Of a stretch of DNA of 64,000 bases, positions 1-11,683 are shown one piece after another. The number at the start of each line of letters is the position of its first letter. Position 1 is the stretch's first letter. Below the pieces are notes generated by a model that ran no database searches, was not told where the DNA came from, and saw nothing but the letters and a program-made list of their open reading frames with translations. The position numbers were made by a program, and so were the translations under genes. Source of the stretch: Hysterium pulicare CBS 123377 (Eukaryota; Ascomycota; Dothideomycetes; Hysteriales; Hysteriaceae); assembly GCA_000467715.1 (NCBI GenBank), contig AJFK01000597.1, forward strand, positions 186,001 through 250,000, read 5' to 3'.

Positions 1-477
1 ATGGGTGGCGTCATTGCCCTCGCCAATGCGAAGATTGAGCTCCAGATTGCTTGGGCAGGATTCTATATGCTCCTCGGTGCCTCATACTGGATTGTCGCCG
101 CTTTACCGTCTAAGCTTCACTGGGACACTTCGTGCTATAAAGTCAAGCTGGAATGTCTCTCCGATAGTGACCCTGATAAGAAGGGATTCCCAAGTGTCAA
201 CAGGACCTTCACGCAGGCTCTGTGGAAGGTCATTGTAGTCACGAAGAATACCGATTGGATTCTTCAAAGCAACGCTACCCCAAGTACGCTCGCCTGGCGA
301 GACTGGCTTCGTGACGCAAACCACATAGCTCGTACTACGAAGTTGTCAGATCACGAGCGAATCGACGGCGTAAAAACATGGGAGGTACCTGATTGGGACC
401 CTCAGGAGCATCTCAGAGACCTTTTGGCAAAGCAAGCAGCCGAAGAGGAAAAGGAAGTCAGCACAAACAGCGTTTAA
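1..477 (+). CDS. 3' end of an unrecognised membrane protein (partial)
   Basis: An open frame runs from the first base of the window to a TAA at 475-477. It gives 158 residues, and the gene probably begins upstream of the window, so its true start is not visible. Residues about 15-35 are hydrophobic (AWAGFYMLLGASYWIVAALP) and look like a membrane helix. The rest is a soluble, charged tail with two Trp-rich stretches and an acidic/lysine end (AAEEEKEVS). This resembles the C-terminus of a multi-pass fungal membrane protein with a cytosolic tail. I do not recognise the family and assign no function. Confidence 0.6.
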   Translation: MGGVIALANAKIELQIAWAGFYMLLGASYWIVAALPSKLHWDTSCYKVKLECLSDSDPDKKGFPSVNRTFTQALWKVIVVTKNTDWILQSNATPSTLAWRDWLRDANHIARTTKLSDHERIDGVKTWEVPDWDPQEHLRDLLAKQAAEEEKEVSTNSV

Positions 478-1266
478 ACCATCTTTATTTCATCAATCAG
501 CACTTATCACGACTTACGAACTCACGATCTCAAAAGCGATACCTCTTTCAACGCATTGTCGAGCGAATGCATAGCGATCTCCGTACCATCATCTGTATTA
601 TATAGGTATATAACAATTTGATTGAGCGTAGGATTTTGGGCATACCTGCATTCGTTTCTTTTCTTGGGAACTTGGTATTGTTATTTACGAACGGCGTTGT
701 TCACCTCATATCTTCTATAATATACCTAACAAGTATCGAGATCTGACCAAGCATTAGTCCTTGGCTTCTCCAGTCTCATTCTTGCAGCATTCGTAGCGCT
801 TCCTAGTCATATTCATCACTTGCTGTCTTGCAGCCATTGTTCAAGGATGGAATCAACCCAATCTTAGCGAGGCCAACCTCACCTGGTGGGCATGAGGTTG
901 GAAGTACCATCCTCTGGTGATTATTGTCAGCCATAACTGAACATCAAACGTCTAGAAAATCTGGCTAAACTACTTCTCGGCTTCGAGTTTCTTCACTATA
1001 CCTATCCCCACTCAATTGCACATGTGTCCACCTTCATGTCATACTCTCCTACACCCCAAATAAGAAGTCGTCGTACAGCGCTTCGGATGCTCCGCAGTTC
1101 TTAGTCGCCAACAACCCTTGTGGGACTTTGTTCTGCTAAAGTCTATGGATATGCCCAGGAGGCATGTCCGTGGTCTTGTCCCGTAAAAGACATTGCAAAC
1201 GCCTGGTAAAAGGCTAATATGCCCTTTAAATTAAACTCAGTTGTGCTTTCTCCACCCTAACATAGT
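478..1266. other. intergenic stretch, nothing recognised
   Basis: This is the convergent gap between the partial gene on the left and the end of RRP46. It is A/T-rich in its first third, with several TATA-like strings, and likely holds the 3' UTRs of both genes. I see no open frame with coding character. Confidence 0.5.
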
Positions 1267-2116
1267 TCAAGAAGCAGACCTCCACCTCTGTTCCTTCTCC
1301 ACTTTCTCCTTCACCACATCCCTCAAGAATCCTTGAAGATTCTGAGCTTTAGTATCCACATCCATCATATCAACAGCCACCCCAGTATCCTTACAACACG
1401 CCTCTTCCGCCATTTCGCACGCTTCGTCCCATTCTTCAAAGCTGAAGTCTCCTTCGCTTTCAGCAAGAAGCAAAGCGCGCCGCGCAGAGAAGGCAAAAGC
1501 GTGGATCGAGCGTATAGACTGTCCGGGTACGAGTTGGCTAGGATCTGGAGAGCAAAGGAAGTCTCCCGTAGATGTCACGGTTACGAATGCGCTGGTGAGG
1601 GTTGTGGATAGAGGTATTGAAGCGGAGAGGAGGGCGAGGAGGGCGGTATTCAGGAGGTGAGGGAGGAGAACGAGCGACTATTAGAAGATCAGTAGATTTC
1701 TCTATTACTAGTGTATTCTGCACCAGCATACAGATTGCGATCCATTCCCCACATTCAATTCTATAGGCAGAGTTCGCAACTGTAGAGTAACTTGTATCAA
1801 TGTACGGGGAAAACTCCGAACGAGGATGATATGTCGTAAAGCTGCTTGGATCAACGATTCAAGATGTCGCTCTTTCGGACCTGCAGTACCCTTGTTAGCA
1901 AAACATCCCGCAGGCATGATATTGGGATGTCCACTTACTCCCTACGCCTACAGCAGGTCGTACGTTCACCTCAATCGCAGCTTCCTCGGGCAACTCATCC
2001 CGCCGCAGCACCTCGACAGGCCCATTCACAGCGCCGATGATTTCGTAGCCTTGGTGCGAATACGTCGCCGAGCCATCTGCACGATGCAAAGGTGAGAGCA
2101 ATGCCGCTGGAGACAT
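1267..2116 (-). CDS. RRP46: exosome complex subunit Rrp46 (RNase PH-like)
   Basis: Three exons: 2116-1939, 1880-1732 and 1677-1267, giving 245 aa. Both introns (58 and 54 bp) are GT...AG; the first carries a TGCTAAC branch site. ATG at 2116 opens MSPAALLSPLHRADGSA, matching the usual start of this family; the open frame 9 bases further upstream begins with TTG. Conserved pieces in order are the RADGSA start, NGPVEV, the middle 'RHIILVRSFPRTLIQVTLQ', a leucine-rich helix block, then VTSTGDFLCSP and the tail AESEGDFSFEEWDEA. Rrp46 is one of the six catalytically inactive RNase PH-fold subunits of the eukaryotic exosome core, which processes and degrades RNA in nucleus and cytoplasm. The gene diverges from PEX4. 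Confidence 0.88.
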
Positions 2117-2348
2117 GCCGAACAATGTGAGCCAGCTTCGTGATAATTATTTGGTGTTTTGTTCTCAACCTATGTCCAAAAAGATTCGCGGGGCAAGCGT
2201 TTCCCACGCGCTGATCAGCTAGCGACCTGAGCTCAGCTTGCCGCGGCTCTGGGAGCGTGCTGTCATCCCAACCTCCAACTTTGCTGAAAACTATTCACTC
2301 TTTCGAACTGCTCACCTCCCTGTGGAATTATACTGAGAATTGCCCCGA
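2117..2348. promoter_or_regulatory. divergent promoter between RRP46 and PEX4
   Basis: The 232 bp between the two ATGs must carry both 5' leaders and promoters. No TATA box stands out. The part near PEX4 is pyrimidine-rich, as is common in fungal leaders. Confidence 0.5.
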
Positions 2349-3023
2349 ATGTCAAGCTCAAGCCGCGCACAAACTCCCACAAAACGCCTCCTCACCGAGC
2401 TTCAAACCTACCAATCCGATCCGAACGAAGCTCTGGTCCAGCTGGGACCTGTTGACGATGATATTATGCATTGGACGGCTGTTATGAAGGGGGTTTTGGG
2501 GACGGCATATGAAGGTAGCTAGATATTCTCTTATACTATCTGTCTAGGTTTTATAGCTTGTCCATCAAAACAATATGCCCTGGATACACATAGCATCTCT
2601 AAGGGCAAGCGTACTGTGAAAAAGGTGCTAATAATTACTTCACAGGCGGCCGCTGGCTCCTCGACATCCGCGTTCCTTCCACCTACCCCCTCTCCCCTCC
2701 AGAAGTAAAATTCGTAACGCGAATATGTCATCCAAACGTAGATTTCAAGGTCCCGCCTCCTCTACCACCACCTCCCCTCCAATCCCCATCTAACCTCCCC
2801 CCTCTAGACCGGCGAAATCTGCCTCGACCTCTTCAAAACCTCCTGGACCCCAGCTTACACCATCACAACGACCCTGACCTCCGTGCACCAGCTCCTCACG
2901 TCCGCAGAACCGAATTCGCCGCTGAATATAGATATCGCGCAGTTGTTTAGGCAGGGGGATTATGTGGGTGCGGAGGCGTTAATTAGGTTTTATACTGAGA
3001 CGGAGAGGTGGGAGGGGAGGTAG
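2349..3023 (+). CDS. PEX4: peroxisomal ubiquitin-conjugating enzyme E2 (Pex4-like)
   Basis: Three exons: 2349-2514, 2646-2749 and 2808-3023, giving 161 aa. The start is ATG 2349 (MSSSSRAQTPTKRL). The UBC fold is complete: the N-terminal helix (RLLTELQTYQ), the strand GGRWLLDIRVPSTYPLSPP, the HPN motif (CHPNVDFKTGEICLDL) and the active-site Cys at about residue 95, followed by SWTPAYTITTTLTSVHQLLTS and a C-terminal helix. The PEPNSPLNIDIAQLFRQGD-type stretch after the active site favours Pex4, the E2 that monoubiquitinates the import receptor Pex5 at the peroxisome, over general E2s. Intron 2 needs an unusual donor (GTCCCG), but the intact HPN-to-Cys motif across the junction supports it. Confidence 0.85.
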
Positions 3024-4615
3024 TGAGGAGGGTGGAGTGGAGTGTAAGGGCTGTTTATATTAGGTGGATAGGGGGGATGAAGCGTTTATATGAAAGCGAA
3101 GACATAATTCTCATGAAGGAGGGAGTGGTGACTTTGTTTGAGCGATTATGGAGTATATAAGCATGGTTGTAATTTCGCTTTGGTGTAGATTGGATACCTG
3201 AAATGGAATACATATTTACGAATTTTCTAAAGGTGCATGCCGACTGAGAGCTATGCTTCTATAGTGGAAAATTAAAGTGGGCATTGTCACTCGTATTGGC
3301 ACAATTTTGGAGAAACAACTCCAGAGGTCCAGAGAAGAGAAGCTCGACTCAACCTATTTGCTCAGCCATTATCATGAGTCCCGATAGTAGCCCACCTTAC
3401 ACACAAACAAACTAAGGACCTATGAAAAGCAGAGCTATAGAAACACCCGCGAAGATCCAGGGAGAAGTCTGACGCACAAGCATCCAAATCCACAATGAAG
3501 TATTCGGGCACAATATCCACATACCTCGAGTTCACTAAGATGAGAATCAGGGTTATCCAGCGTACTCGTTAGGGCACTCTTTCTCGCATTGATCTAGAAT
3601 GGAGTATATACTTAGATGCAGCGATCTGAAATGCCGCACCGGACTTCACGAAATAGGGGTTGTCACAACTTGCTTATCACCACAGCCTGCTCTCAATTGT
3701 TCTTTGAAGAGAACATTTGTTCATTGGTTCGTTTGAGGAGTTTCGGGATATGCTGAGGTAGAGAGGGATAGTGTGGTGATAGGTCTGTCAGTGCGCCGTA
3801 TGGTTTTGTCTACCTATGTATGGGAAGTGGTGATGAGAGCTCTCTTGGCGACCAAGGCGAGTATTGAGATGATCATCCTGTCCATTTGTGTGATGTGATG
3901 TTGCTAGGGTACGATCTTCTGTTGTCGACCTAGGTACGTAGGTAATTAGGTAGGGGGAAAGCTCCTTAATAATAAAAATAAATAAACACAAGATAGTGAA
4001 ATACCTCAGCTAATCTGAATGAAGCAAAAGTTCACCGTTCTGCGTTCACAAGGGCTGGAAATGGCGTCCAATGATGTTGAGTGCAGGATTAAGCGAAATC
4101 TATTGGTATAAGCTTTTCTAGAAACGGTAAATATATCAATGCCACACAACATTCACCAGCCGCGTTTTTTCTTGTTTTATCCAAGCGACCTACGCGAACG
4201 TTGATTTGGTGACCGTTTCTGGCCAACTTGGCGGTGGGAGAAGCCTGGATTTGACACCATCGTCAACGCTCACCATAGCGAAATCAGCCCCTCCCAAATT
4301 TCGCCCGAACGTTCCACTCCGTGCTGCAGGTAATCATAGGTCTTGCGCCTGGCGACTACGCGAAGCAATTGTGCAGCATGGATAGACCACTCGGTTGGCG
4401 AGTAGAAAGCCACGAGCATGCATCTTCGGAAGCCCCGAGAACGCTTAACTCTTAAAAGACCCAGAACTTTCCCAGCTCCCAAACATCGGCCGCATGATCG
4501 GATACTGCCACTCAGCATAAGGCCTAAAAGCCTTCATCTGTGCCGAGTTCGCAGACTTTCCGGCCCCCAACGAATTATGAATATTGCTGTGTGTGTCGTG
4601 TCTTTCCAGGTATCC
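3024..4615. other. intergenic region with CTAGGTA-type repeats, no gene seen
   Basis: About 1.6 kb separates PEX4 from the 3' end of the next minus-strand gene. The longest open frames are short and lack coding character. A cluster of TAGGTA/CTAGGTA words lies near 3927-3955. Nothing else was recognised. Confidence 0.5.
3927..3955. repeat. short imperfect CTAGGTA/TAGGTA repeat cluster
   Basis: Three or four close copies of the 6-7 bp word (C)TAGGTA occur within about 30 bp, one of them part of a palindrome (ACCTAGGT). Such words recur in many ascomycete intergenic regions. No function is assigned. Confidence 0.5.
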
Positions 4616-5134
4616 TCAACCGCCTTCAACGACCCAATGATTCCGTCGCCAGCCTGTAGAGCTGTTACTCGCCGAAGTGACTGTGCCATGCAGTGTTGAT
4701 TGTCGTGAGGGAATGCTGTTTGTCGAAACACGGCGTGTGTAAGATATCGTGTTCGTTTGCATGGGAGCCATGCAGGTAGGGTTCGGGTGAGAATGTCGAC
4801 GGATGGTAGCAGGGGGATAGAGGCGTGGATCATACGGCCCTGGAAGAGGTTCCGGCGGTGATGTCCAAGGATATCTCGGGTAGATAGTGCCTAGTGCAGG
4901 AGCTTTCTCGGAAAGAGCTTGGCATGATGTTGTGTGCCTTTTCTGCTTTTTGGACCGGTATAGAATCGCGAATCGTATACAGCTCACAAGTACAACGAGA
5001 AATATGAGGCTAGGAAGTGAGAAGGAGATTGCCACAAGCTCCTTCAAGAGATCAATGACGCAGTCAATTGATTTAAAGCTTGGAAAGCGAGTCGTACCCG
5101 CCAGTGCAGTAGGTGGTGGTGGTGGTGGAGGCAT
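4616..5134 (-). CDS. uncharacterised single-helix membrane protein
   Basis: A single exon of 172 aa starts at ATG 5134. It opens with a proline run (MPPPPPPP), followed by a hydrophobic segment at about residues 35-58 (FSLPSLIFLVVLVSCIRFAIL) and then a basic stop (YRSKKQKR), giving one predicted membrane anchor. The rest is soluble and Pro/Ser/Thr-rich: a YPWTSPPEPLPGPYDPRLYP block, a YTRRVSTNSIPS block, and a compact end GWRRNHWVVEGG. Short fungal proteins ending in a similar RRxxWVVxGG motif are familiar to me as conserved hypotheticals. That recollection, plus the ATG start and domain order, is why I call it real. No function can be assigned. Confidence 0.6.
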   Translation of the reverse strand: MPPPPPPPTALAGTTRFPSFKSIDCVIDLLKELVAISFSLPSLIFLVVLVSCIRFAILYRSKKQKRHTTSCQALSEKAPALGTIYPRYPWTSPPEPLPGPYDPRLYPPATIRRHSHPNPTCMAPMQTNTISYTRRVSTNSIPSRQSTLHGTVTSASNSSTGWRRNHWVVEGG

Positions 5135-8100
5135 TGAAGAGGGAGAGGAAGGAAAGAGAGAGAATTGAATTCACAATGATCTGCTCTGCATATGTGAGGG
5201 TGTGGAGTGATGCAAGTCACGGCCTCTATCAGCCAGTCAGTCGTGGGGAACACCTTCAGCTTTCAAAGAACTCACATGGAAGGCGGGAAGACCGTTACTG
5301 TAAGCACTAGGGCCTGCTACTCCGGTCGAAGTCAGCATTTATTTACGAGGTATCCTGTTGGATTAGCACAAGGATATAAATATGGCAGGCCGAAAGACCT
5401 CAGGTCACTACAGGACCTGAACCACAACGCCTCTCATCGAGCAGTGCGGCATACCGAACGCCGCTGGCCCTCCGGCGCTGAGCATGGCAGCGGAAGGCAA
5501 TGGCATGATAAATCATGTCTCGTCTTGTGCTCGTATGTACGTTTGAGATCCATGGTAGACGTGTGCAAGCTCTGTGATCGGGAGTTGTGGTTCGAGGGTT
5601 TCAGCTACATCAATCGCGCCTCCGATGGTTTACATGGATAAGGCTGCCTCAGTAGGCCGGATCTAGCAAGGTAAAAGGCGCGACTTCAGCAGCGAAATGC
5701 GCGGTGGTTGCGTGGTGTAAGGAGAGTTCAGCTGGAAAAGAAACGATGGCGTTGCCGAAGGCGTTGCTGTGTCCAAGCTCAGCTCCCGAGATCCGACTTG
5801 TTCGCCTCAGTTTCGACTCTGGCTGGCTGGATCTCCCCTGTCCGTCGCCATGTCCTGCAAGCAAGATCCAACTTCATCTCTATTCTTCCTCAACGGACCC
5901 GTGACAAAGCCACCATCGCGCCCTCAGCTGCTATGGAGACGCCAACCGCGCTCTGATGCCCCATTTGGGTCTCCCGAAAAGCCGGGGAATCAGCTCTCCA
6001 AAATCCTTTGTGGAGCTCAAAAAGCGAGAATGTACAATTTATAGCCTGTTTGGCAGGCAATATTTTCCACCTGTCTACTGTCACAACGCCTCTCGCGCCA
6101 GGAAAACTGCTTGACAGCTGAGCAGTCCCAATATCACCAATCCAGATTACACCGAGGACAAACCCCGAATGTCAAAAGTCGTTCTCCAAGCAGAAACCAA
6201 AACCACATGACCCAGCATCACTAGTATTGGAGCCGTCTTTCGGAGTCTTGAGAAACTGACTGAAGAAAAAGGTTCTCCACCAAAAATGTACCCTCACTTT
6301 GCCAAGCCTGCAATCGAACTCTTTCCCGAACAATTCTCGTCAAAGGAAGCCAGAAAACAAAGATGGCTGCAGTAAATCCAGCAGCTAAATGTTTAGTTTG
6401 CAGTTTCTCCACGACGTGTGAAGTCCCACAGAGGCAACGCTGTCCAATATTGTTTCCACCACCCTGCGGCAGTTGTTTTGTGCTGGGCACTTGTCACGCA
6501 TATCGGTTCAACACCTTTACTGTTTGCAGATTCTATATCTGGACGATCTCGATCTACCCATCGTCCCTGAATCTAACAATGACCAATAGAGATATGAATT
6601 GTTTGGATCAATTGGACGAGGCTCGAATGATGCTATGAATAGAATTAGGAAAGGCGGTCTCGACTCTCAGGACGAAACTTCAAATCAATGTGATCCTCCC
6701 TTAGTCTCGAATTTCCGTCGTCCATGGCGTACAAGTGTGAGCTGTCAGAAGAAGTGTGTCGCATCGCTGCAACGTTCACTACCCCCATACACACCTCGAC
6801 AGGACCCCTTCCTTCTACAGATTTTCCGGATTTGGCAGGCTTCTACTGGAGTAGTCAGGCCCCCAATGCGCTCAGGGCTAAGAGGCGGAGACTCCAGTGA
6901 CAAGTTTTAGATACTTGACCCAAAATCTAGACTCCTCCCTAAGTTTCAGTTCCGCGGATTCAAAAAGCTGGCTATGGAAATATCCCTTTCACCGGTCGAA
7001 TTTGGGAAATGATGTTCTAGATCCATGCAATATACTCCAGCACTGGATTCTGAAATTGGCGAGATGCATGCACCGCCACATGCGCCACAACATGTGTAGT
7101 CCCAATGATATTGCGTGAACGCTTCTGCCTAATGATTCAGTCCGACAACACCTCAACAACAATCCATCATTATGCTGCTGACCATTATTAAAGTCAGGCC
7201 TCAGTCTTCACTGGAAATTTTCAAAAGGTATCCAGGCCATGATAATATCCGCACAGCCTCTTCGCCCTAGTCAGCCTTACAAGTTCTGTGTGAGGGCCTA
7301 GACCTCGTCCACAATAATGGTGGGTTCACTACCACCCGCAGAACCACCATTCTTCTTGTCTCTCCCCGCACAGCTTCACCTCCTATCTACGACTTCACAT
7401 TCAGCTACCCAACCATTTCAACAGCCAAATCCGCCAGTGGCACTCGCGCTGCTACTAACATGACAGAATATCTATCAGGAGGCGCGCTTGCTCGCTTTCT
7501 CCTCGATCACTTTCAGACTCTCGATCCCCACTGCTAAAGATTTACCAACTCGACCTCAGATTGTTTATTCCGATCAGGCCAATAGTATTCAACACCTGGG
7601 CGTTGGTGCTTCCAAAGACGGGAGAAGAGGAAACGATGGGTCATATGCCTCACATTCCTCCTAGTGAGTTGGGTAGGCTCCACATTGACAGCCTAACGAA
7701 CGCCTTCGATTCAAAACCTATCTACATCAGGTGATTGCTTTCCACCTCTCGTCCCTTTCAAGTCATGTAAGGGAGTTGAAGTTTAGGGAAAGCCTTCTCC
7801 TTAAGACCATTTACGCTTTCTATATCTACGTCGCTAGAATCAGTCGTTGCCCGAAAGATTGAGCTACCTCGTAGTAGCAAGCAGCAATTATTTTGAAGGT
7901 CATTTGATAGACTATGCTTCCTTAGGGCATGGCAGACGACGAAGATCGACGAAAAGTGGTTCTGTCTTGAGGAGACAAGGATGCAGGAAAGCACTAATAA
8001 GTGAGAGATAGTTCAAGCAATTAGAAGATCCATCTACATCCAATACACCTGCATGTACCTTGAACAAGGCTGCGGGATGTCGAATCACGTTCTGTTGTTC

Positions 8101-9859
8101 GCGTCACGCAAGAGCGTGGGTGTTTCGTGGAAGGAAGAATGGTGAGTAAGTCTTATATATATCTTTACTACCTCAGCATGGGATGTTCCTACTGAAGGCG
8201 AATCGAAATTAAAACCAAAATGTTAGTATTTTAAGAAGTTAGCCAGATTTTACCAAGGATCATGTCAACACCCTCTTAGACTTAATACCTTCATGTATAT
8301 AGCCTAGTCGCATCTTGATTCAAGGCCTACTAGCAATACCCCCTCCCTTATACTCTTCCGCAAATACATAAAGCTTCTTAACGTGAGAACACCATCCTGA
8401 CATCCAGTAGCAATGGTATCTTCTTCGATTTCTAATCCCAGGCTGATGCACCAGCATGTCATCACGTTAGTAACTCACATCAATCCTCTCGCTGAAATTA
8501 AGTGCATAGGAGATCACTCACATATCTCTCATTTTTGCAGCACATAACATGCCCCCCTTAAACGTACGTGCCGGAATCTCCATCGTGATCTCGAACCCTT
8601 CGTACCCTAATCCACACATGTCACTCAGTCTATGAACTTCCCCAAGACTGGAAACAAAATGCAATAATTGAGGTTGAAGAGCATCCTAGCAGTAGTTTAC
8701 TCACATACAGATGGGTTCACGTTCTTAAAACCGGATACTCGCCCTGCAAACCACTTTATCGGAGCATCGGAGGGACAGGTAGGTATGGAGCGAGGAGATA
8801 GCCACTGTCGAAAGGGGCAAAGTGTGGCATAGCTGTGCTTGGGGTTATAGGTAGGATATCGCGGCGAACAAGTTCGATAGCTTCACATTAGGGGAGATGA
8901 TAACTTCTGGATCCGACTTCACTATTCTTTGACATGGGCGAGCTTGTTTTTGGAGAGGTAGTTGAACATTTTTGATGGCATACTGTGAGAAACTCAATAA
9001 CATCTGGCGATGGATGTACTGGACATGTTTATGTGGCGTTCATTGTACCAAACCCTACAAACGATGCTATCCATAGAAAACGAACACTGTTGCAAACTCC
9101 GGCGCCCCTTCATTCCGGGACAATCTAGATCTCCATTGTCTAAATGAATGGCGCGGCTCATCCTCTTCATGGGTGATTCATCCATTGAACGCTACATATA
9201 TTACCTTAGCTTGAATTCTCATTTCTCCAGCCCGGCCGAGCTGGATGGTGTAAATCGGGATAGTTCACTTACGCATCTCTTCGATCTAGTCGGGGGTATG
9301 TAGTAGCTTAGAGGCCTTGCGCACGTTGGGCACGCGAGGGTGTGAAAACTCGGCTGGTCAGCAACAGCGGAGGAGAAGCCGACAGCGATCCAGGCGGCAC
9401 AGTTTGCAAGCTTTCTTTTAATGAGTCGATGTGTTGAGAAAGGGTAGTTGGGTAATGGACGTTGGTTTGATCGGTGATTTGGAATGCATTGGAGTTCAGA
9501 CGTAGCATTCTTAGAGAAGAAAGAGACGTCGGAGCTCATAGGAATGAGGCTTTGCTGGGCGTTTCTCGGTAAGAATACGTCAATGTCAGAGTCGCGGCAT
9601 AATTCTTTCAAAATATACAAGATGCAAGCTCATTTGGTGTCAAAAAGATACAGTGTGAACTGGCTGGGTGGGCGCAAATGGTGGCCGAAACGGTCTTCTG
9701 GAGGGATGTTCCAACAAATAATGGCATTCAAACCTTATCTTCGGGATTCAGCTTAATGGCCAAATATGATGTCTGGTCGAAATGTATTGTACTCGCAACG
9801 AAGGGAAAGCTGGAGTAAACAGTGAAATGTTCAATAATATTCGAAAGATGACCAATGAG
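5135..9859. other. 4.7 kb gene-poor block
   Basis: This stretch is long for such a gene-dense window. The open frames are all under about 145 codons, several begin with non-ATG codons, and none resembles a known family. The first few hundred bases probably serve as promoter and leader for the minus-strand gene ending at 4616. Minus-strand pieces near 8340-9620 read for short distances like protein (for example WFAGRVSGFKNVNPS and YEGFEITMEIPARTF) but are broken by stops in every frame. They could be an eroded gene of unknown family. Confidence 0.4.
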
Positions 9860-11683
9860 TTACAGATGCGGGAATATCTGTATCCATGCTGGGGTGTCAT
9901 AAGCCTCCTTAGGTAGTTTTCGGATAGAAACAAATGCCTCGACGACCAAATACGCTCTCGCAAAAATGTACGTTACACCGCAAACGGCACAAAGCGCGAT
10001 GATGATACAACTAGAGACCCAATGTGTTTTTCTTTCATTGAAACGGATCCATAGTCGATCAATCGCTGGAAAAAAACGGGCCAGCAGGTTAGTCATGAGC
10101 CAGAAGCCTCCACAGAATGTGACCCATATAGAAGATACATGCCAAATCCACTTCTCGACTGTAGTTGGGAAGAAGTAGTCCCAAGCGGCAATGTGGATGG
10201 CACCGTACCCGAGTGAGACAGCCCAAAGAACCATGCCCATTATTAGACTTCCCGTTCGACGAATGAGCCCCTCGTTAGGCCAGTTTATAACACGTTCTGC
10301 GACAAGCTCATCGACGTAGGGTCTCCTCCAGTTGGACTCGTCATAGTTCGTGGGCCTGTCCTCCGGGGGCTGGAACCGGTTTTGGATAGTTGGATAATGC
10401 GCGACAGCTTGAGCGGCGAGTTTTCGTCTCTCTAATAGATCAAGATCCGGATCTTCGGTGGAATCTTGAGGATACGTCTTGTTGTGGGCGATCGAGAGGC
10501 TCTGATCAGGGATAGGACGGAACGAACCCGCGCGGGAGGTAGAAATTGGGATTTCAGGAATTCTAGCTTGATAATAATCATCATCAAATCCAGAATACTG
10601 CCGCGATAAGTCGTCGACAGGCCAGGACTCGGCCACTAAGTTCTTGCAATTATTAGTGCCGGGATGTTCATAATATGCCTGGTCTACCAGTTCCGGCCGA
10701 GGGAGCGCGATCTTCTTATAGAGACTTCTATATGACCTGGAGCCGCTAAGTCGACTTGCTGAGTACATGTATGCAGCTAGGGGCGGGATCCAGGCGCCGT
10801 TCAGGATCGTAGGATGTTCAACCATGCGAGGCTTGTTCCACCACAGGACGTACATTAGCAAAGCACATACGACGTGCGCGATAGTATTGACCTCAAGCAG
10901 TGTCACTGGCAATCCGGCAGCAGTCCGACTGATGACCTGGATGATCATCCAACCTGCTTGAACACATACCAGAGCTTTGGCTAAGCTATCGGCCTTGCTC
11001 TTGTCAACAATATCCTTCTTCGATATCGTCGGGAGATGACCGCATTGTGCGAGTAGCGCAACCCCTTTCGCGGTAAGCGTAAGCCGTTTATAAGAGCCGA
11101 ACAGTTTAGTCGTGGGCTGATGGTCATCTAAATCGATCGCGAAGCCCCCCATAGTAGCATAGAACCCATGAGCCATTGTCCACTTGTGCTTCCTCCTCGA
11201 GTTCGGGTATTCGTCCGACTTGGATCCCTCGCGAATCTAGGGAAGAGTAAGTCATTGAAGACCGATGCATGCGAGCACTCTAAATACTTCGCTTGGAACA
11301 AAGCTCCTTTCTTCTGCGAACCCTTCTGAGTAGTATCTGTGGCGGTCATGAACGCTGTGAATCTCATCACAGAGCTGCCTCGCGGATGCCCATTGCCTCC
11401 AGGCCGCGTAAAGCACAAGCTCAGGCCCAAACAAGCCGACAGCGCACCATTTCAACTCCCGCAAACGAGTCCACAATAGAGATTCATCCCTCGGAGGGAT
11501 ATTCAAATGAACGGCCGAGTAGACACACAATCCAAGTGTAAGGAGACAGCTGAAAATCAGTGAAAGTGTATCCCGTCCACCATCTTGGGTAACGAAACTG
11601 ACTGTTTCGTTTGTACTTAAAGCGGAAAGCGCAAAACAGGCGACTGGGAGCAGCAATAAACGAAATACGAATGGAGATTCCAT
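9860..11683 (-). CDS. fungal-specific multi-pass membrane protein, unknown function
   Basis: Two exons, 11683-11288 and 11236-9860, give 590 aa; the 51-bp intron has a GTATTT donor and a CCTAG acceptor. The start is ATG 11683 (MESPFVFRLLLLP); a TTG codon three codons upstream is not used. N-terminal hydrophobic segments are followed by a loop, then the conserved-looking HGFYATMGGFAID, the DKSKADSLAKALVCVQAGWM helix, and VNTIAHVVCALLMYVLWWNKP. A long soluble loop (about residues 250-420) precedes three or more C-terminal helices ending in AWIQIFPHL. I have seen this architecture (GGFAxD, DKSKA...KxLVCxQA, LLxYxLWWxKP) in many Pezizomycotina proteins annotated only as hypothetical. The protein probably sits in a cell membrane; its substrate is unknown. 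Confidence 0.8.

Noticed and set aside
2340-2348. TTG start three codons before the PEX4 ATG, and similar near-start extensions for RRP46 and the 590-aa membrane protein
   Set aside because: Nuclear fungal genes start at ATG; the nearest in-frame ATG fits the family start in each case.
5207-5641. Plus-strand open frame of 144 codons
   Set aside because: It begins with GTG and has no motif. It lies in the probable promoter of the minus-strand gene at 4616-5134.
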